A DNA stretch of 64,000 nucleotides from Streptococcus porci DSM 23759 (GCF_000423765.1 NZ_KE384089.1:135729-199728); one strand, 5' to 3'; counted from the stretch's first letter, positions 46,080 through 55,979 are shown. The notes: a model not told the origin generated them from the sequence alone. Numbers and translations are program-made.

Positions 46080-49000
46080 ATGTATCTCAAGCCTAAAAAC
46101 CATGGGCACGCCTATCCAGAGAAACGCGAGATTTTTAGTATTCGTCGTTTGAAGGTGGGAGTTGCTTCTGTTACGATAGCGTCAGCCTTTTTCTTAGGAA
46201 CAAGCCTTGGAAATGCTAATGTATCGGCTGATACTGTGACCGATAGTCCAAATGAGGTTGTTCTTGCTAGTAATAGTGTTGAGGAGCAGGACGCTCCGAA
46301 GCAAGAAACATCTCCTATCGTCTCTCAAGAAAGCCAGCCTGAGCAGCCCGTTAGCCAAGCTCCAACGGCAGAAATAGCGGTTGCAAATTCTACTGATGGG
46401 GTGGCATTAGCTGAGTCACTCTCAGTTCCTGAAGCAACCTCTGCCCAAATTGCTGTCGGTGAGCAAGTTGAAGAGCCTAGTAAGCTTGCTGAGTCAGTGC
46501 AGCCACTTGCAAGTCTGGAAAGTGCGCCAGTAAATTCTCTTGAAGCGACTCCAGTAGCTACTGAGTTACCAGCAGACCGGGCAATCGCTGATCAACACAT
46601 TCGTCTACACTTCGAGGGCTTGGAAGATGAGAAAATATCTTCATACGGACTTTGGACTTGGGGAGCAGTTGCCGAACCATCGGATGGTAATCAATGGCCA
46701 AATGATGTAGAACCATTTGTCGCTGAGCAAAAAGATGATTTCGGCTATTACATTGATGTCAAACAGAGTGAGACGCCGGGCAAAATCGGCTACCTCCTTC
46801 TAAAAGATGGAGAAAAAGTAGCAGAAGGTGACCAAGAAATATCTCCTTTAGCAGCGGAAATGAACGAAGCGTGGATACGTTCAGATTTCACTACTTACAG
46901 TTATGCTCCTTTAGCAGATGAAAATCTGTTACGCCTGCATTACAAACGTGAAGATAACCAATACGAAGGCTGGGGCGTTTGGGTTTGGGGAGATACGTCA
47001 GCTTCCTTTGAAAAATGGCCGAGCGATGCACTTGATTTCACTGGCAAGGATGATAAAGGTGCTTACCTTGATATTTCATTATCAAAAGGCTTAGCGTCAA
47101 ATATCGGCTTTTTATTGGTTAATCAAAATGATGATCAAGCACCTGGGAATAAGACCAAAGACTTAGCCTTTTCAGACCGTGAAACTCATAGTCATATCTT
47201 TATCAAAGCAGGTGACGATACTGTTTATACTAATCCATATGGCATCCCAACCCAGGTTGAACAGGATTTTAGTAAGGCTACTCCAGGTCAAGCAGGCATT
47301 ACAGTCACAGCAAGTAGTTACCGTCCCTTTAATTATAATGAAACAGGTCTAATTGATCTTTCTGTAACGAATCCAAGTCAGCTGAAAGTTACCCGTATGG
47401 AAGTTGATACCAAAACAATAGGCGGTGGTATCATTGAAATCTCACCTGAATTGAATCGAGTTACTATCACGGCATCTTCTCAAACAGCCGCAGGAAATTA
47501 TGATTTACCTGTACGTGTTTATGACGAAAATAACGGTTATTATGATACTAAAGTTTCAGTAACAATCACTGAACGCCAAAAAGCAGCCAATGAGCGCGAT
47601 TGGGATGAGCAGGTCATTTACTTCATGGTGACTGACCGCTTTAGCAATGGAGATAGTACAAATGATGCAGCCGACCTTCTGGCAAGTGCTAAAAACAAAG
47701 CTGGTGCTTATCAGGGAGGCGATTTCAAAGGTGTTACTAATAAATTAGATTATCTAAAAGAGCTCGGTGTATCAGCCATTTGGGTCACCCCAATTGTTGA
47801 AAATGTGGATGAAGACTTTGGAACCAAAAAAGATGGCGAATATTATGCTTACCATGGCTACTGGGCAAAAAACTTTGAAAAACTCAATCCACACCTTGGA
47901 ACTTTAGCAGAATTTCATACTTTGATTGATGAAGCGGCTGCTCGTGGCATAAATATTATCGTGGATGTGGTGCTCAACCATTCAGGCTATGGGACAGCGG
48001 ATACCTTTACAGGAATGGTTCGTAAACCAGAAGAAGAAGTTTCAGGTGATGACCAAAAAGGTTCATTGTCAAATCTTCCAGACTTTAAAACGGAAGAAAT
48101 GGCTGTGCGTCAACAGTTAGTCAACTGGCAGACCGCTTGGCTAAAAACAGCGACAACAGCAAAAGGAAACAGCATTTACGGTTTCCGTGTGGATACGGTT
48201 AAGCATGTTGATGATGTCACTTGGCAACACTTCAAAAATGAGCTAGCTCTGAAAGATGCAGACTTCCATTTGGTTGGTGAATCTTGGGGGGCAAACTACA
48301 AGGATACCAAAGGTGACCTAGGGACTGGAACCATGGACAGTCTCTTGGACTTTGGTTTCAAAGATATTGCTAAGCTAGCAGTTAATGGTCGCTTGAAGAC
48401 TGCAAATGAAGAATTGATTGCTCGAAATGAGGTTTTGTCCAGCAACTATGCCTTGGCACAATTTTTAGGTAGCCATGATGAGGATGGTTTCCTTTTCAGC
48501 ATTGGAGGCGATGAAGGAAAACTAAAACTTGCGGCTAGTCTTCTTTTGACATCAAAAGGTCAGCCGGTTATTTACTATGGTGAAGAGTTGGGTCAAAGCG
48601 GAGCGAATAACTGGCCTATCTATGAGAACCGTTATCTTTTTGACTGGGATAAGGTGGCAACCAGCTCAGTGCTCAGCCATTACCAAAAACTTCTAGCCTT
48701 TAGAAATGCACATAGTGACTTGATGGCACGAGGAAACCGTTCAACTGTAGCCGCCAATGATAGTCAACAGTGGCTTTTAGCAAAGCGCGAAACTGACAAT
48801 GACTCAGCTTACCTTCTTTTCCAACTGAAAAATCAGGCACAAGAATTGCGTCTAGAAGTTAGCCAAGATGCAAGTGTGATAGATGCCTATAGCGGGCAGA
48901 CTTATCAAGCTCAGCAAGAGGCGTCTGGTAAATGGTACGTCACCGTGCAGGTGCCAAGTCTATCAGATGGTGGAACCATGCTTTTAACCACAAGTGCTGG

Positions 49001-52000
49001 TCACATTATTGGTGCAACCAGCCAAGTTGATGACGAGGCTCCTATCGCCGAAAATACACTTCGTATTCACTTCAAGAAACTCCCATCAGACGATGTGAAG
49101 TCGCTTGGTTTGTGGACATGGGGTGATGTAGAAACGCCATCTGAAAAGGTTGCGGGTTGGCCAACAGGTGCAACGAGCTTTACTGATGCCACAAAAGATG
49201 ACTATGGCTATTATCTAGATGTCAAATTAGTTGGGGAAAATCGTCATAAGGTGTCCTATCTCATCAACAATACTGCTGGAAATAATTTGACAGGTGATCA
49301 GTCCATTGAGATTATCAGTCAAGAGATGAATGAAGTATGGCTAGATGAGAACTTTAAAGCACATTATTACGAGCCACAGGTTAAGGGAACCATTCGTATC
49401 AATTATTTCCGAACAGATGGCAATTATGATAAGAAAGCCCTTTGGCTTTGGGGTAGTGCGGATTCTTCTATCACAAGTCAATTAGGCAATTGTCCAAACG
49501 GTATTGACTTTGAAAACCAAGGTAAATATGGTGTTTATATTGATGTACCTTTGGCAGATTTCAACGATCTTGGATTCTTGCTTTTGGACGAAAGCAAAGA
49601 GGGGGACGCAGTTAAAATCAATTCTAACAACTATAATTTTAAAGATCTTCAAAACCACACCCAAATTTTCTTGAAAGATGAGGATTCAACGATTTACACC
49701 AACCCTTACTATACCAATCTCATTAGAGTAACAGGAGCAATACAACTTAGCCCAAATCAGATTGAAGCGACCTTTAGCACTCTTGAAGGAGCTGACAGCG
49801 CAAGCTTGTTACAAGAGATTAAGCTGAGCGACAGCCATGGTCAGGAAGTTGCAATCTCAGATGTGAGTCTAGATGTTGCTGGGAAAAAAGTGATTTTGAC
49901 TGGTAACTTTGCTAATGCTGAGGCACCATTTAATGTGACTTATCACTCTGATAGTGTACAGACCCGCCAAAGTTGGCAGTATATGGACTCTCTCTATGCC
50001 TATGATGGCGAGTTAGGGGCAAGGGTTAAAGAAAATGGTAAGGTTGTTGAGATGACACTTTGGTCACCGAGTGCTGATAGCGTGTCAGTCGTTGTTTATG
50101 ACAAGAAAGATCAAACCAAAGTTCTGGGTGAAGTATCCATGTCTTCAGCTGAGAAAGGAACTTGGCAGCTCACCTTGACCGATAAGAGTGGATTAGGTCT
50201 GTCAGATTACCGTGGTTATTATTACCACTATAAAATCACTCGTGATGGTCAAAGTGTGTCAGTGCTCGATCCTTATGCTAAGTCACTGGCTGCATGGAAT
50301 AGTGATTTAGCAAAATCAGATGATCCAGCTTACAAAGTAGCCAAGGCAGCCTTTGTAGATCCAAGTTCAATCGGACCAAAACTCATTGATGCAAATATTG
50401 CAGGTTATAGTAGTCGTGAAGATGCCATCATTTATGAAGCTCATGTTCGAGACTTCACCTCAGATCAAGCTATCGCAGATCAATTAACAAGTCCGTTTGG
50501 TACTTTCAAAGCCTTTATTGAGAAACTAGATTATCTAAAAGATCTAGGCGTGACACACATTCAACTTTTGCCTGTCATGAGCTACTACTTTATCAATGAA
50601 ATGGCAGCGCGTGAGCGTATGACCGATTATGATTCTAGTGACACTAACTATAACTGGGGATATGACCCACAAAGTTATTTTGCTTTGACAGGAGCATACT
50701 CGACTGATCCAACCAATGCTGAAAAACGCATTGCGGAATTTAAAGAACTGGTCAATGCCATCCATGAACGTGGCATGGGAATCATCTTAGATGTGGTTTA
50801 TAATCACACAGCAAAAGTTGATTTATTTGAAGATTTGGAACCAAATTATTACCACTTTATGGAAGCAGATGGTACCCCTAAATCTAGTTTCGGCGGTGGT
50901 CGTCTTGGTACAACACACCATATGAGCCGTCGTGTCTTGGTTGACTCCATTAAGTATCTTGTGTCCGAGTATAAGGTAGATGGTTTCCGCTTTGACATGA
51001 TGGGTGATCACGATGCTGAATCTATCGAGATGGCCTTTAAGGCTGCGCAAGCTCTTAATCCAAAGATTTTGATGCTAGGTGAGGGTTGGGTAACTTATAC
51101 AGGTGATGCCAATGATGCTCGCCAACCAGCAGACCAATCTTGGATGTCTATGACTGATACAGTGGCATCATTCTCTGATGATATCCGCAACACCCTTAAA
51201 TCTGGTTATCCAAATGAAGGGCAACCAGCCTTTATTACAGGAGGTGCTAAGTCTGTTGAAGCGGTCTTTAATAACATCAAAGCACAGCCGGGTAACTTCC
51301 TTTCGGATGATCCAGGAGATGTTATTCAGTACATTGCAGCTCATGATAATTTGACCCTCTTTGATATCATTGCTCAATCCATCAAAAAAGATCCATCTAT
51401 CGCTGAGAATAATGCGGAAATTCATCGTCGTCTCCGTATTGGTAATCTCCTGATTTTGACTTCTCAAGGAACGCCATTTATTCATTCAGGTCAAGAGTAT
51501 GGACGTACAAAACAATTTAAAGATGAAGCATATAAAGAGCCTGTATCGTCAGATTTGGTGCCAAATAAATCTCACTTGTTGGTAGATACAAATGGTAAAC
51601 CGTTTGAATACCCATACTTTATCCACGATTCCTACGATTCGACAGATGCCATCAATCACTTTGATTGGACAAAAGCTACCGATGCACAGCTTTTCCCTGA
51701 AAATACTAAAAGTCAGGCTTACACCAAAGGCTTAATTGCCCTTCGTAAATCAACAGATGCTTTCCGTATAAAGGATTTGGCTGAGGTTGACAAACGGGTG
51801 AGTCTCATCACGGTTCCTGGGGAAAATGGTATAGCGTCAAATGATTTGGTAATTGGATACCAAGTTGTGGCAAGCAATGGGGATATTTACGCTGTTCTGG
51901 TTAATGCTGATACTAAAGAACGAAGCATTACCTTTGCGAATAACTTTAAAGCCTTGCTGGGCTCAGAAGTGCTTGCTGACGGCGACCGAGCTGGCACTAC

Positions 52001-52715
52001 AGCCATTTCCAATCCAGTTGGCCTATCTTGGACTTCGGATGGTTTGCGGTTAGATCCATTGACAGCAACGATTTTGCGCCTCAAGGCAAAACAAGAAGAG
52101 AAAACTGCTATTGAACTTGTTGATAAAGCAACAGGCGTCCGTGTCTTGCTAGATAAGGATGAAACAGTAGTAGCAACTCGTCTCAAAGTTACCCACTTAG
52201 AGCCAAATGCAGAGCAACTCCCGCATATTCTGAAAGAAGTTGACTTCGACCTCTATGACATTGAAGTAGTGGACGATTCCGGCAAAGATTTGGATATTAC
52301 CAAGCCAGCACAAGTCTTCTTACCAGTTGACGCAGGTAAAAAGGTGAAGGCTGTAGTTTACTTACCAAATGAAGCTGTTGCAGAGAAGCTTGCTTTTGAA
52401 ATCACCATACGAAATGGTCAGGAAGGAGTCCTTTTCACTGCAGAACACTTTAGTCACTACGGTATTGTCTATCACGTTAGTCATCAATCGACTGATATAG
52501 AGAATCCTAGCGATGGTCAGCCATTGTCATCAGAAAATGGAGATTGGCAAAAGGACTCTTCAGAACCTGTGCTGACTGGTCATAGCACAAGAGATTACAA
52601 AGCTAATTCAGATGTTTTACCAAGCACTGGAGAAGATGATGCTATTTACCTTGCTTTAGCAGGTCTTGCACAACTTCTAGTAGTAGGAATTCTGATGAAA
52701 AAACGTCGTTCATAA
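46080..52715 (+). CDS. Cell-wall-anchored amylopullulanase (two GH13 domains)
   Basis: 2211 residues. The signal peptide has the FSIRRLKVGVAS variant of YSIRK. Two CBM41-like starch-binding modules (from about 173 and 283) precede an alpha-amylase GH13 domain (about 507-980), with catalytic GFRVDTVKH near 701, GESWG near 733 and SHDEDG near 798. Two more CBM41-like modules (about 993 and 1104) and a CBM48-like part follow. A pullulanase GH13 domain then has YEAHVRDFT near 1452, GFRFDMMGDHD near 1635, LGEGW near 1667 and AHDNLTL near 1754. LPSTGE near 2180 with a membrane tail is the sortase anchor. It should degrade starch and glycogen at the surface by cutting both alpha-1,4 and alpha-1,6 links. 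Confidence 0.95.
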   Translation: MYLKPKNHGHAYPEKREIFSIRRLKVGVASVTIASAFFLGTSLGNANVSADTVTDSPNEVVLASNSVEEQDAPKQETSPIVSQESQPEQPVSQAPTAEIAVANSTDGVALAESLSVPEATSAQIAVGEQVEEPSKLAESVQPLASLESAPVNSLEATPVATELPADRAIADQHIRLHFEGLEDEKISSYGLWTWGAVAEPSDGNQWPNDVEPFVAEQKDDFGYYIDVKQSETPGKIGYLLLKDGEKVAEGDQEISPLAAEMNEAWIRSDFTTYSYAPLADENLLRLHYKREDNQYEGWGVWVWGDTSASFEKWPSDALDFTGKDDKGAYLDISLSKGLASNIGFLLVNQNDDQAPGNKTKDLAFSDRETHSHIFIKAGDDTVYTNPYGIPTQVEQDFSKATPGQAGITVTASSYRPFNYNETGLIDLSVTNPSQLKVTRMEVDTKTIGGGIIEISPELNRVTITASSQTAAGNYDLPVRVYDENNGYYDTKVSVTITERQKAANERDWDEQVIYFMVTDRFSNGDSTNDAADLLASAKNKAGAYQGGDFKGVTNKLDYLKELGVSAIWVTPIVENVDEDFGTKKDGEYYAYHGYWAKNFEKLNPHLGTLAEFHTLIDEAAARGINIIVDVVLNHSGYGTADTFTGMVRKPEEEVSGDDQKGSLSNLPDFKTEEMAVRQQLVNWQTAWLKTATTAKGNSIYGFRVDTVKHVDDVTWQHFKNELALKDADFHLVGESWGANYKDTKGDLGTGTMDSLLDFGFKDIAKLAVNGRLKTANEELIARNEVLSSNYALAQFLGSHDEDGFLFSIGGDEGKLKLAASLLLTSKGQPVIYYGEELGQSGANNWPIYENRYLFDWDKVATSSVLSHYQKLLAFRNAHSDLMARGNRSTVAANDSQQWLLAKRETDNDSAYLLFQLKNQAQELRLEVSQDASVIDAYSGQTYQAQQEASGKWYVTVQVPSLSDGGTMLLTTSAGHIIGATSQVDDEAPIAENTLRIHFKKLPSDDVKSLGLWTWGDVETPSEKVAGWPTGATSFTDATKDDYGYYLDVKLVGENRHKVSYLINNTAGNNLTGDQSIEIISQEMNEVWLDENFKAHYYEPQVKGTIRINYFRTDGNYDKKALWLWGSADSSITSQLGNCPNGIDFENQGKYGVYIDVPLADFNDLGFLLLDESKEGDAVKINSNNYNFKDLQNHTQIFLKDEDSTIYTNPYYTNLIRVTGAIQLSPNQIEATFSTLEGADSASLLQEIKLSDSHGQEVAISDVSLDVAGKKVILTGNFANAEAPFNVTYHSDSVQTRQSWQYMDSLYAYDGELGARVKENGKVVEMTLWSPSADSVSVVVYDKKDQTKVLGEVSMSSAEKGTWQLTLTDKSGLGLSDYRGYYYHYKITRDGQSVSVLDPYAKSLAAWNSDLAKSDDPAYKVAKAAFVDPSSIGPKLIDANIAGYSSREDAIIYEAHVRDFTSDQAIADQLTSPFGTFKAFIEKLDYLKDLGVTHIQLLPVMSYYFINEMAARERMTDYDSSDTNYNWGYDPQSYFALTGAYSTDPTNAEKRIAEFKELVNAIHERGMGIILDVVYNHTAKVDLFEDLEPNYYHFMEADGTPKSSFGGGRLGTTHHMSRRVLVDSIKYLVSEYKVDGFRFDMMGDHDAESIEMAFKAAQALNPKILMLGEGWVTYTGDANDARQPADQSWMSMTDTVASFSDDIRNTLKSGYPNEGQPAFITGGAKSVEAVFNNIKAQPGNFLSDDPGDVIQYIAAHDNLTLFDIIAQSIKKDPSIAENNAEIHRRLRIGNLLILTSQGTPFIHSGQEYGRTKQFKDEAYKEPVSSDLVPNKSHLLVDTNGKPFEYPYFIHDSYDSTDAINHFDWTKATDAQLFPENTKSQAYTKGLIALRKSTDAFRIKDLAEVDKRVSLITVPGENGIASNDLVIGYQVVASNGDIYAVLVNADTKERSITFANNFKALLGSEVLADGDRAGTTAISNPVGLSWTSDGLRLDPLTATILRLKAKQEEKTAIELVDKATGVRVLLDKDETVVATRLKVTHLEPNAEQLPHILKEVDFDLYDIEVVDDSGKDLDITKPAQVFLPVDAGKKVKAVVYLPNEAVAEKLAFEITIRNGQEGVLFTAEHFSHYGIVYHVSHQSTDIENPSDGQPLSSENGDWQKDSSEPVLTGHSTRDYKANSDVLPSTGEDDAIYLALAGLAQLLVVGILMKKRRS

Positions 52716-52731
52716 GCAGGTTTGAAGTAAG

Positions 52732-52768
52732 AAAATAACTGAGTTGCAATAGCAACTCAGTTATTTTT
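52732..52768. terminator. Bidirectional terminator
   Basis: AAAATAACTGAGTTGC (52732-52747) and GCAACTCAGTTATTTT (52752-52767) form a perfect 16-bp stem with A- and T-rich flanks. It closes the amylopullulanase gene and, on the other strand, overlaps the PAP2 stop. Confidence 0.9.
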
Positions 52769-53411
52769 GTTTATTTTGAAAACGCCATTCAAACCGTTTT
52801 TGATCGTAGAAGGGGTAAAGCACTTCTGTTATGGCATAGGCAAGTAACCAACCAGCCACAATATCAGTAGGGTGGTGAACACCAACATAGATACGTGACA
52901 GGGCAATCAAAATGGCTAAGCCAATCAGTCCGACTTGTAAGAGGGAGCGTAGACATTTCTGTTTGATGCGCTGATAAATGATAATGGTTAAAATGCCAGC
53001 CACTAGCATGGTCGAAGCGGTATGCCAGCTAGGGAATGAGTAGCCAGTTGTATGGACTACCCATTCAATGCTTGGTCTGGGTCTTTGGTACAGGTACTTT
53101 AGACCGGTAGAAGCAATCATCATAAATACCAAAGCAATACTGATAAAAGCAGCTTCGGATTTCCATTGTTTCCAGTAGAAAAAGAGTGCCAGAATAATGA
53201 CGATTGGAATTAAGACATGAGCTTCACCAATGAGAGTAATGGCTGACCAAAATCGGTTTGCGGCTTGTGACAAGTCGCCGCGGAGATTTGTCTGAACGGT
53301 GCTGTCAAAATCTGTAAGGACTTCAGGATAGAATTTGACAACATAACCTAAGATGACGAAGATAAGAGCTGCAAATGAGGCTCTTACAAAATGTGCTTGT
53401 TTATGTTTCAT
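52761..53411 (-). CDS. PAP2-family membrane phosphatase
   Basis: A 216-residue polytopic phosphatase with six membrane segments. The three acid-phosphatase motifs are KYLYQRPRP near residue 103, SFPSWHT near residue 122 (PSGH variant) and SRIYVGVHHPTD near residue 170. It probably dephosphorylates undecaprenyl pyrophosphate or phosphatidate outside the membrane. This call is by family. It faces the amylopullulanase gene and shares its terminator. Confidence 0.92.
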   Translation of the reverse strand: MKHKQAHFVRASFAALIFVILGYVVKFYPEVLTDFDSTVQTNLRGDLSQAANRFWSAITLIGEAHVLIPIVIILALFFYWKQWKSEAAFISIALVFMMIASTGLKYLYQRPRPSIEWVVHTTGYSFPSWHTASTMLVAGILTIIIYQRIKQKCLRSLLQVGLIGLAILIALSRIYVGVHHPTDIVAGWLLAYAITEVLYPFYDQKRFEWRFQNKQK

Positions 53412-53433
53412 ACTAAGATTATAGCAGAAATAG

Positions 53434-54003
53434 CTAAATTTTTTCTAAAAGTGGTTTCACGGCCAGATGGACGAGGTAAAAAGATAGCGCGAAGATAACA
53501 CCTTCAACCAGATTAAAGGGAATGACCATGGCAAAAATATATTTAGAGAGGCCGATAAATTGGTTGATATCAACACTAGTAAAAGCAGCGTAAGCGGGTA
53601 CGGCGTAAAAAATGTTCAGAGCCACCATGGCAATGGTCAAAAGTAGGGTACCTGCGATAGAAGCTATCACATAGTTTTTAAAGCTCTGCTCTTTTTTCCA
53701 CAAAACAGCTAGGGCTGTGATAAAAAGTCCAAGTGCCATGATGTTCATTGGCAATCCAATGATAGTACTAGGACCATTATTGTTGAGCAAGAGGGTCAAA
53801 AGGCTGCGCAAGACAAGGGCAAGCCAGGCACTTTTAAGATCATAAACCAGCATGAGTGCGAGAAGTGGTAAAATCGAAAAGTCGATTTTCAGGAAATCTG
53901 CCCCTGGAATCAGTGGAAACTGAAAGTACATGAGCAGAAATGAAAGTGCGGTCAGAATAGCAATATAGACTAAGCGACGTGTTTGTTTTGCCTGTATAGA
54001 CAT
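53434..54003 (-). CDS. ribU: Riboflavin ECF transporter S component RibU
   Basis: A 189-residue membrane protein with about six helices. FQFPLIPGADFLKIDFS near residue 29 is the RibU signature loop, and NNNGPSTIIGLPMN follows. It binds riboflavin and works with the shared ECF energy module, which is encoded elsewhere. ATG 54003 follows TTTGGAGGA. The longer frame reaching 54132 runs into the riboswitch. An FMN riboswitch controls it. Confidence 0.95.
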   Translation of the reverse strand: MSIQAKQTRRLVYIAILTALSFLLMYFQFPLIPGADFLKIDFSILPLLALMLVYDLKSAWLALVLRSLLTLLLNNNGPSTIIGLPMNIMALGLFITALAVLWKKEQSFKNYVIASIAGTLLLTIAMVALNIFYAVPAYAAFTSVDINQFIGLSKYIFAMVIPFNLVEGVIFALSFYLVHLAVKPLLEKI

Positions 54004-54083
54004 AAAAAAATTCCTCCAAATTTTACAATTTGAAAGAAGTTCCAAGTATTTTTGTACCAAAAAAGCATCGCACAAAAAGAATT

Positions 54084-54416
54084 GGTCTTCTCCCATCCAG
54101 ACTTTACTGTCGGTTGTGGAATTGCACCACATCAGCTTTCGCTCACGGACTTCTTTAACAAGATAATTTCTTTTTAACGTCGATCTGAGGGAGTAGATAA
54201 GCCAGAAAACCTATGGTTTTATAGCATATTTTCAAGTCTTAGACTTGAAAATTCCTATGTGTCACCTTAATAGGATGACGCCTCATCACAGTGACGAGCT
54301 TTATGTTTGCGCCTCGTGGTCGCTTTGCTGTCGCTATGTCAAATAATCGTTAAAATCAGAGAAACTAGCCTGATAAAGTCACCGCCGGTCGGGAATTTCA
54401 CCCTGCCCTGAAGACT
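54084..54416 (-). promoter_or_regulatory. FMN riboswitch (RFN element) with very long P3 arm
   Basis: On the minus strand the conserved parts are all present: AGGGCAGGGTGAAATTCCCG, ACCGGCGGTGAC, then AAGTCCGTGAGCGAAAGC, TGATGTGGTG, CAACCGACAGTAAAGTC and TGGATGGGAGAAGACC. P1 closes with GTCTTC/GAAGAC. Between GTGAC (54378-54382) and AAGTCC (ending 54152) lie about 225 bases, where a short P3 hairpin is usual. The insert is itself rich in hairpins. Downstream CAAATT/AATTTG abuts the ribU GGAGG, so control may be at translation. Confidence 0.95.
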
Positions 54417-54488
54417 CTTTCATGATAACAAAAAAGTTTTGACTTTGCAAGACTTTTCACGCAAAACTACTAATTAGTAATTGTTTTT

Positions 54489-55136
54489 TTATTTTAGACC
54501 TTCCCATTCAGCATAAAATTCATCTAAATAGGCTTGCATGAAAGCATGGCGGTGCTCAGCCATTTCCTTAGCATAGTTAGTATTCATCAAATTTTTAAGC
54601 CTCAGTAATTTTTCATAGAAATGCATGATGGCGGTATCGTCGCCTTTGCGATAGTCCTCTGAAGTCAACTGATCCCGAGGCTGGCGTTCGGGATCATGAA
54701 TCAAACGTCCCTTGTTTCCTGAAAAAGCCATTGTTCTAGCGATGCCGATAGCACCGATAGCATCTAGGCGATCGGCATCTTGAACAATTTGTCCTTCAAG
54801 TGTTGTCATTGGTTTTCCGCCTCCACCTTTAAAGGACATGGTCGAGATGATTTCCATAATATGATTTTGTCGAAGGGAGTCGATTTCAACTTTTGTTAAA
54901 AGCTGCGCAACTCTATCAAGACCTGCTTGGGCAGACTCATTTAATTTTTCATCAGCTAAGTCATGGACAAGGGCTGCCGCTTGGCAAATGAAGAGGTCAG
55001 CTTTTTCTCTTTGAGCGATAGTGGTTGCCAAATGACGGACGCGAACAATGTGCCACCAGTCATGCCCACTGGCTTCCCTAGCAAGTTCTTTCTCTACATG
55101 TAGCTCTAAACGTTTTAAAATATCTGAATCCTTCAT
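54489..55136 (-). CDS. HD-domain phosphohydrolase
   Basis: A 215-residue HD-superfamily protein. The metal-binding set is visible: [12 protein letters not shown] (first His near residue 24), [11 protein letters not shown] (the HD pair near residue 57), and a later Asp in [14 protein letters not shown] near residue 120. Relatives (YpgQ/YedJ type) hydrolyse nucleotides or have pyrophosphatase activity. The substrate here is unknown. Its ATG overlaps the trmL stop as ATGA, so the two are translationally coupled. Confidence 0.88.
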   Translation of the reverse strand: MKDSDILKRLELHVEKELAREASGHDWWHIVRVRHLATTIAQREKADLFICQAAALVHDLADEKLNESAQAGLDRVAQLLTKVEIDSLRQNHIMEIISTMSFKGGGGKPMTTLEGQIVQDADRLDAIGAIGIARTMAFSGNKGRLIHDPERQPRDQLTSEDYRKGDDTAIMHFYEKLLRLKNLMNTNYAKEMAEHRHAFMQAYLDEFYAEWEGLK

Positions 55137-55639
55137 TTGAGTTTGTCCTTTTCATAAGTGTGAGTAAGCTCTAGACCAGTGAACTCTTGTTGGCGCAGTG
55201 CCTCATAGACAATCATACAAACGGTGTTTGAGACATTAAGGCTACGGACATGTTGGTCGTTCATGGGAATGCGGATGGCTTTTTCGGGATTTGCTCTCAT
55301 GAACTTTTCAGGGAGTCCCGTGTCTTCACGACCGAACATGAAATAATGGGCAAAGCCATCATTGTAGCTTTCGTCTGAATAAGTTTTGTCTGCAAATTTT
55401 GTCACTAAATGTAACTTAGAAGCCACTGGCATTTTTTCTAAAAACGCCTCGACGGAGTCGTAGTAGTAGATGTCCAACTTGTCCCAGTAATCAAGGCCAG
55501 CCCGCTTCATCTTTTTGTCGTCGATGGGAAAGCCCATAGGACGAATGATGTGAAGTGGGGAGTTGGTGGCCGCACAAGTACGAGCGATATTGCCAGTATT
55601 TTGCGGAATCTGTGGCTGAAAGAGGACAATGTGATTCAT
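55133..55639 (-). CDS. trmL: tRNA (cytidine/uridine-34 2'-O)-methyltransferase TrmL
   Basis: A 168-residue SPOUT-fold enzyme that methylates the ribose of wobble base 34 in tRNA-Leu with SAM. The family pattern is clear: [20 protein letters not shown] at the N-terminus, [11 protein letters not shown] near residue 98, and the knot with RIPM and [15 protein letters not shown]. It is preceded by a 5' region holding a candidate attenuated RNA (55733-55871). Confidence 0.95.
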   Translation of the reverse strand: MNHIVLFQPQIPQNTGNIARTCAATNSPLHIIRPMGFPIDDKKMKRAGLDYWDKLDIYYYDSVEAFLEKMPVASKLHLVTKFADKTYSDESYNDGFAHYFMFGREDTGLPEKFMRANPEKAIRIPMNDQHVRSLNVSNTVCMIVYEALRQQEFTGLELTHTYEKDKLK

Positions 55640-55732
55640 AAGTTTGTTACTAGGGAGTGACTTGGATTGGTAAGGAAGCTCCCTGTTCAGTTTGCCGAAT
55701 GGACTGAACTCACCTTTCTAATTTTCTAGGTA

Positions 55733-55871
55733 TAAAAAATACCAGGTTACCCGGAGTTCATTCTCGGCAGATAACCTGGTTGTGGCGATTCATTAACTTA
55801 ACTCATAACAGGTTTGAGTTAAACCAACGAATTCTTGTTTTCTAGTATAACACTTTGAAAGGAGATGTCAA
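55733..55871 (-). ncRNA. Candidate attenuator or small RNA upstream of trmL
   Basis: On the minus strand TTGACA (complement 55866-55871), 16 bases and TATACT (complement 55844-55849) form a strong promoter. The RNA would start near 55837. It has hairpin TTAACTCA/TGAGTTAA (55798-55822), then terminator ACCAGGTTA/TAACCTGGT (55741-55780) with TTTTTT. The loop of the first hairpin (AACCTG) can pair with CAGGTT in the 5' arm of the terminator, so the two folds could compete. Without read-through, the product is about 105 nt. It fits none of the RNA families I know. Confidence 0.6.
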
Positions 55872-55979
55872 TAGTTTTAGTTTATTTTAAGAAAAAAGTT
55901 TTGGGAGTGAGGCTGAGCATTTAGAAAGATTTATTATTATGTTAAAATAGTCATATCTTATGAATTTTGGAGGAATGAC

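Noticed and set aside
53434-54132. N-terminal extension of ribU to 54132
   Set aside because: It is encoded by the conserved 3' part of the FMN riboswitch.
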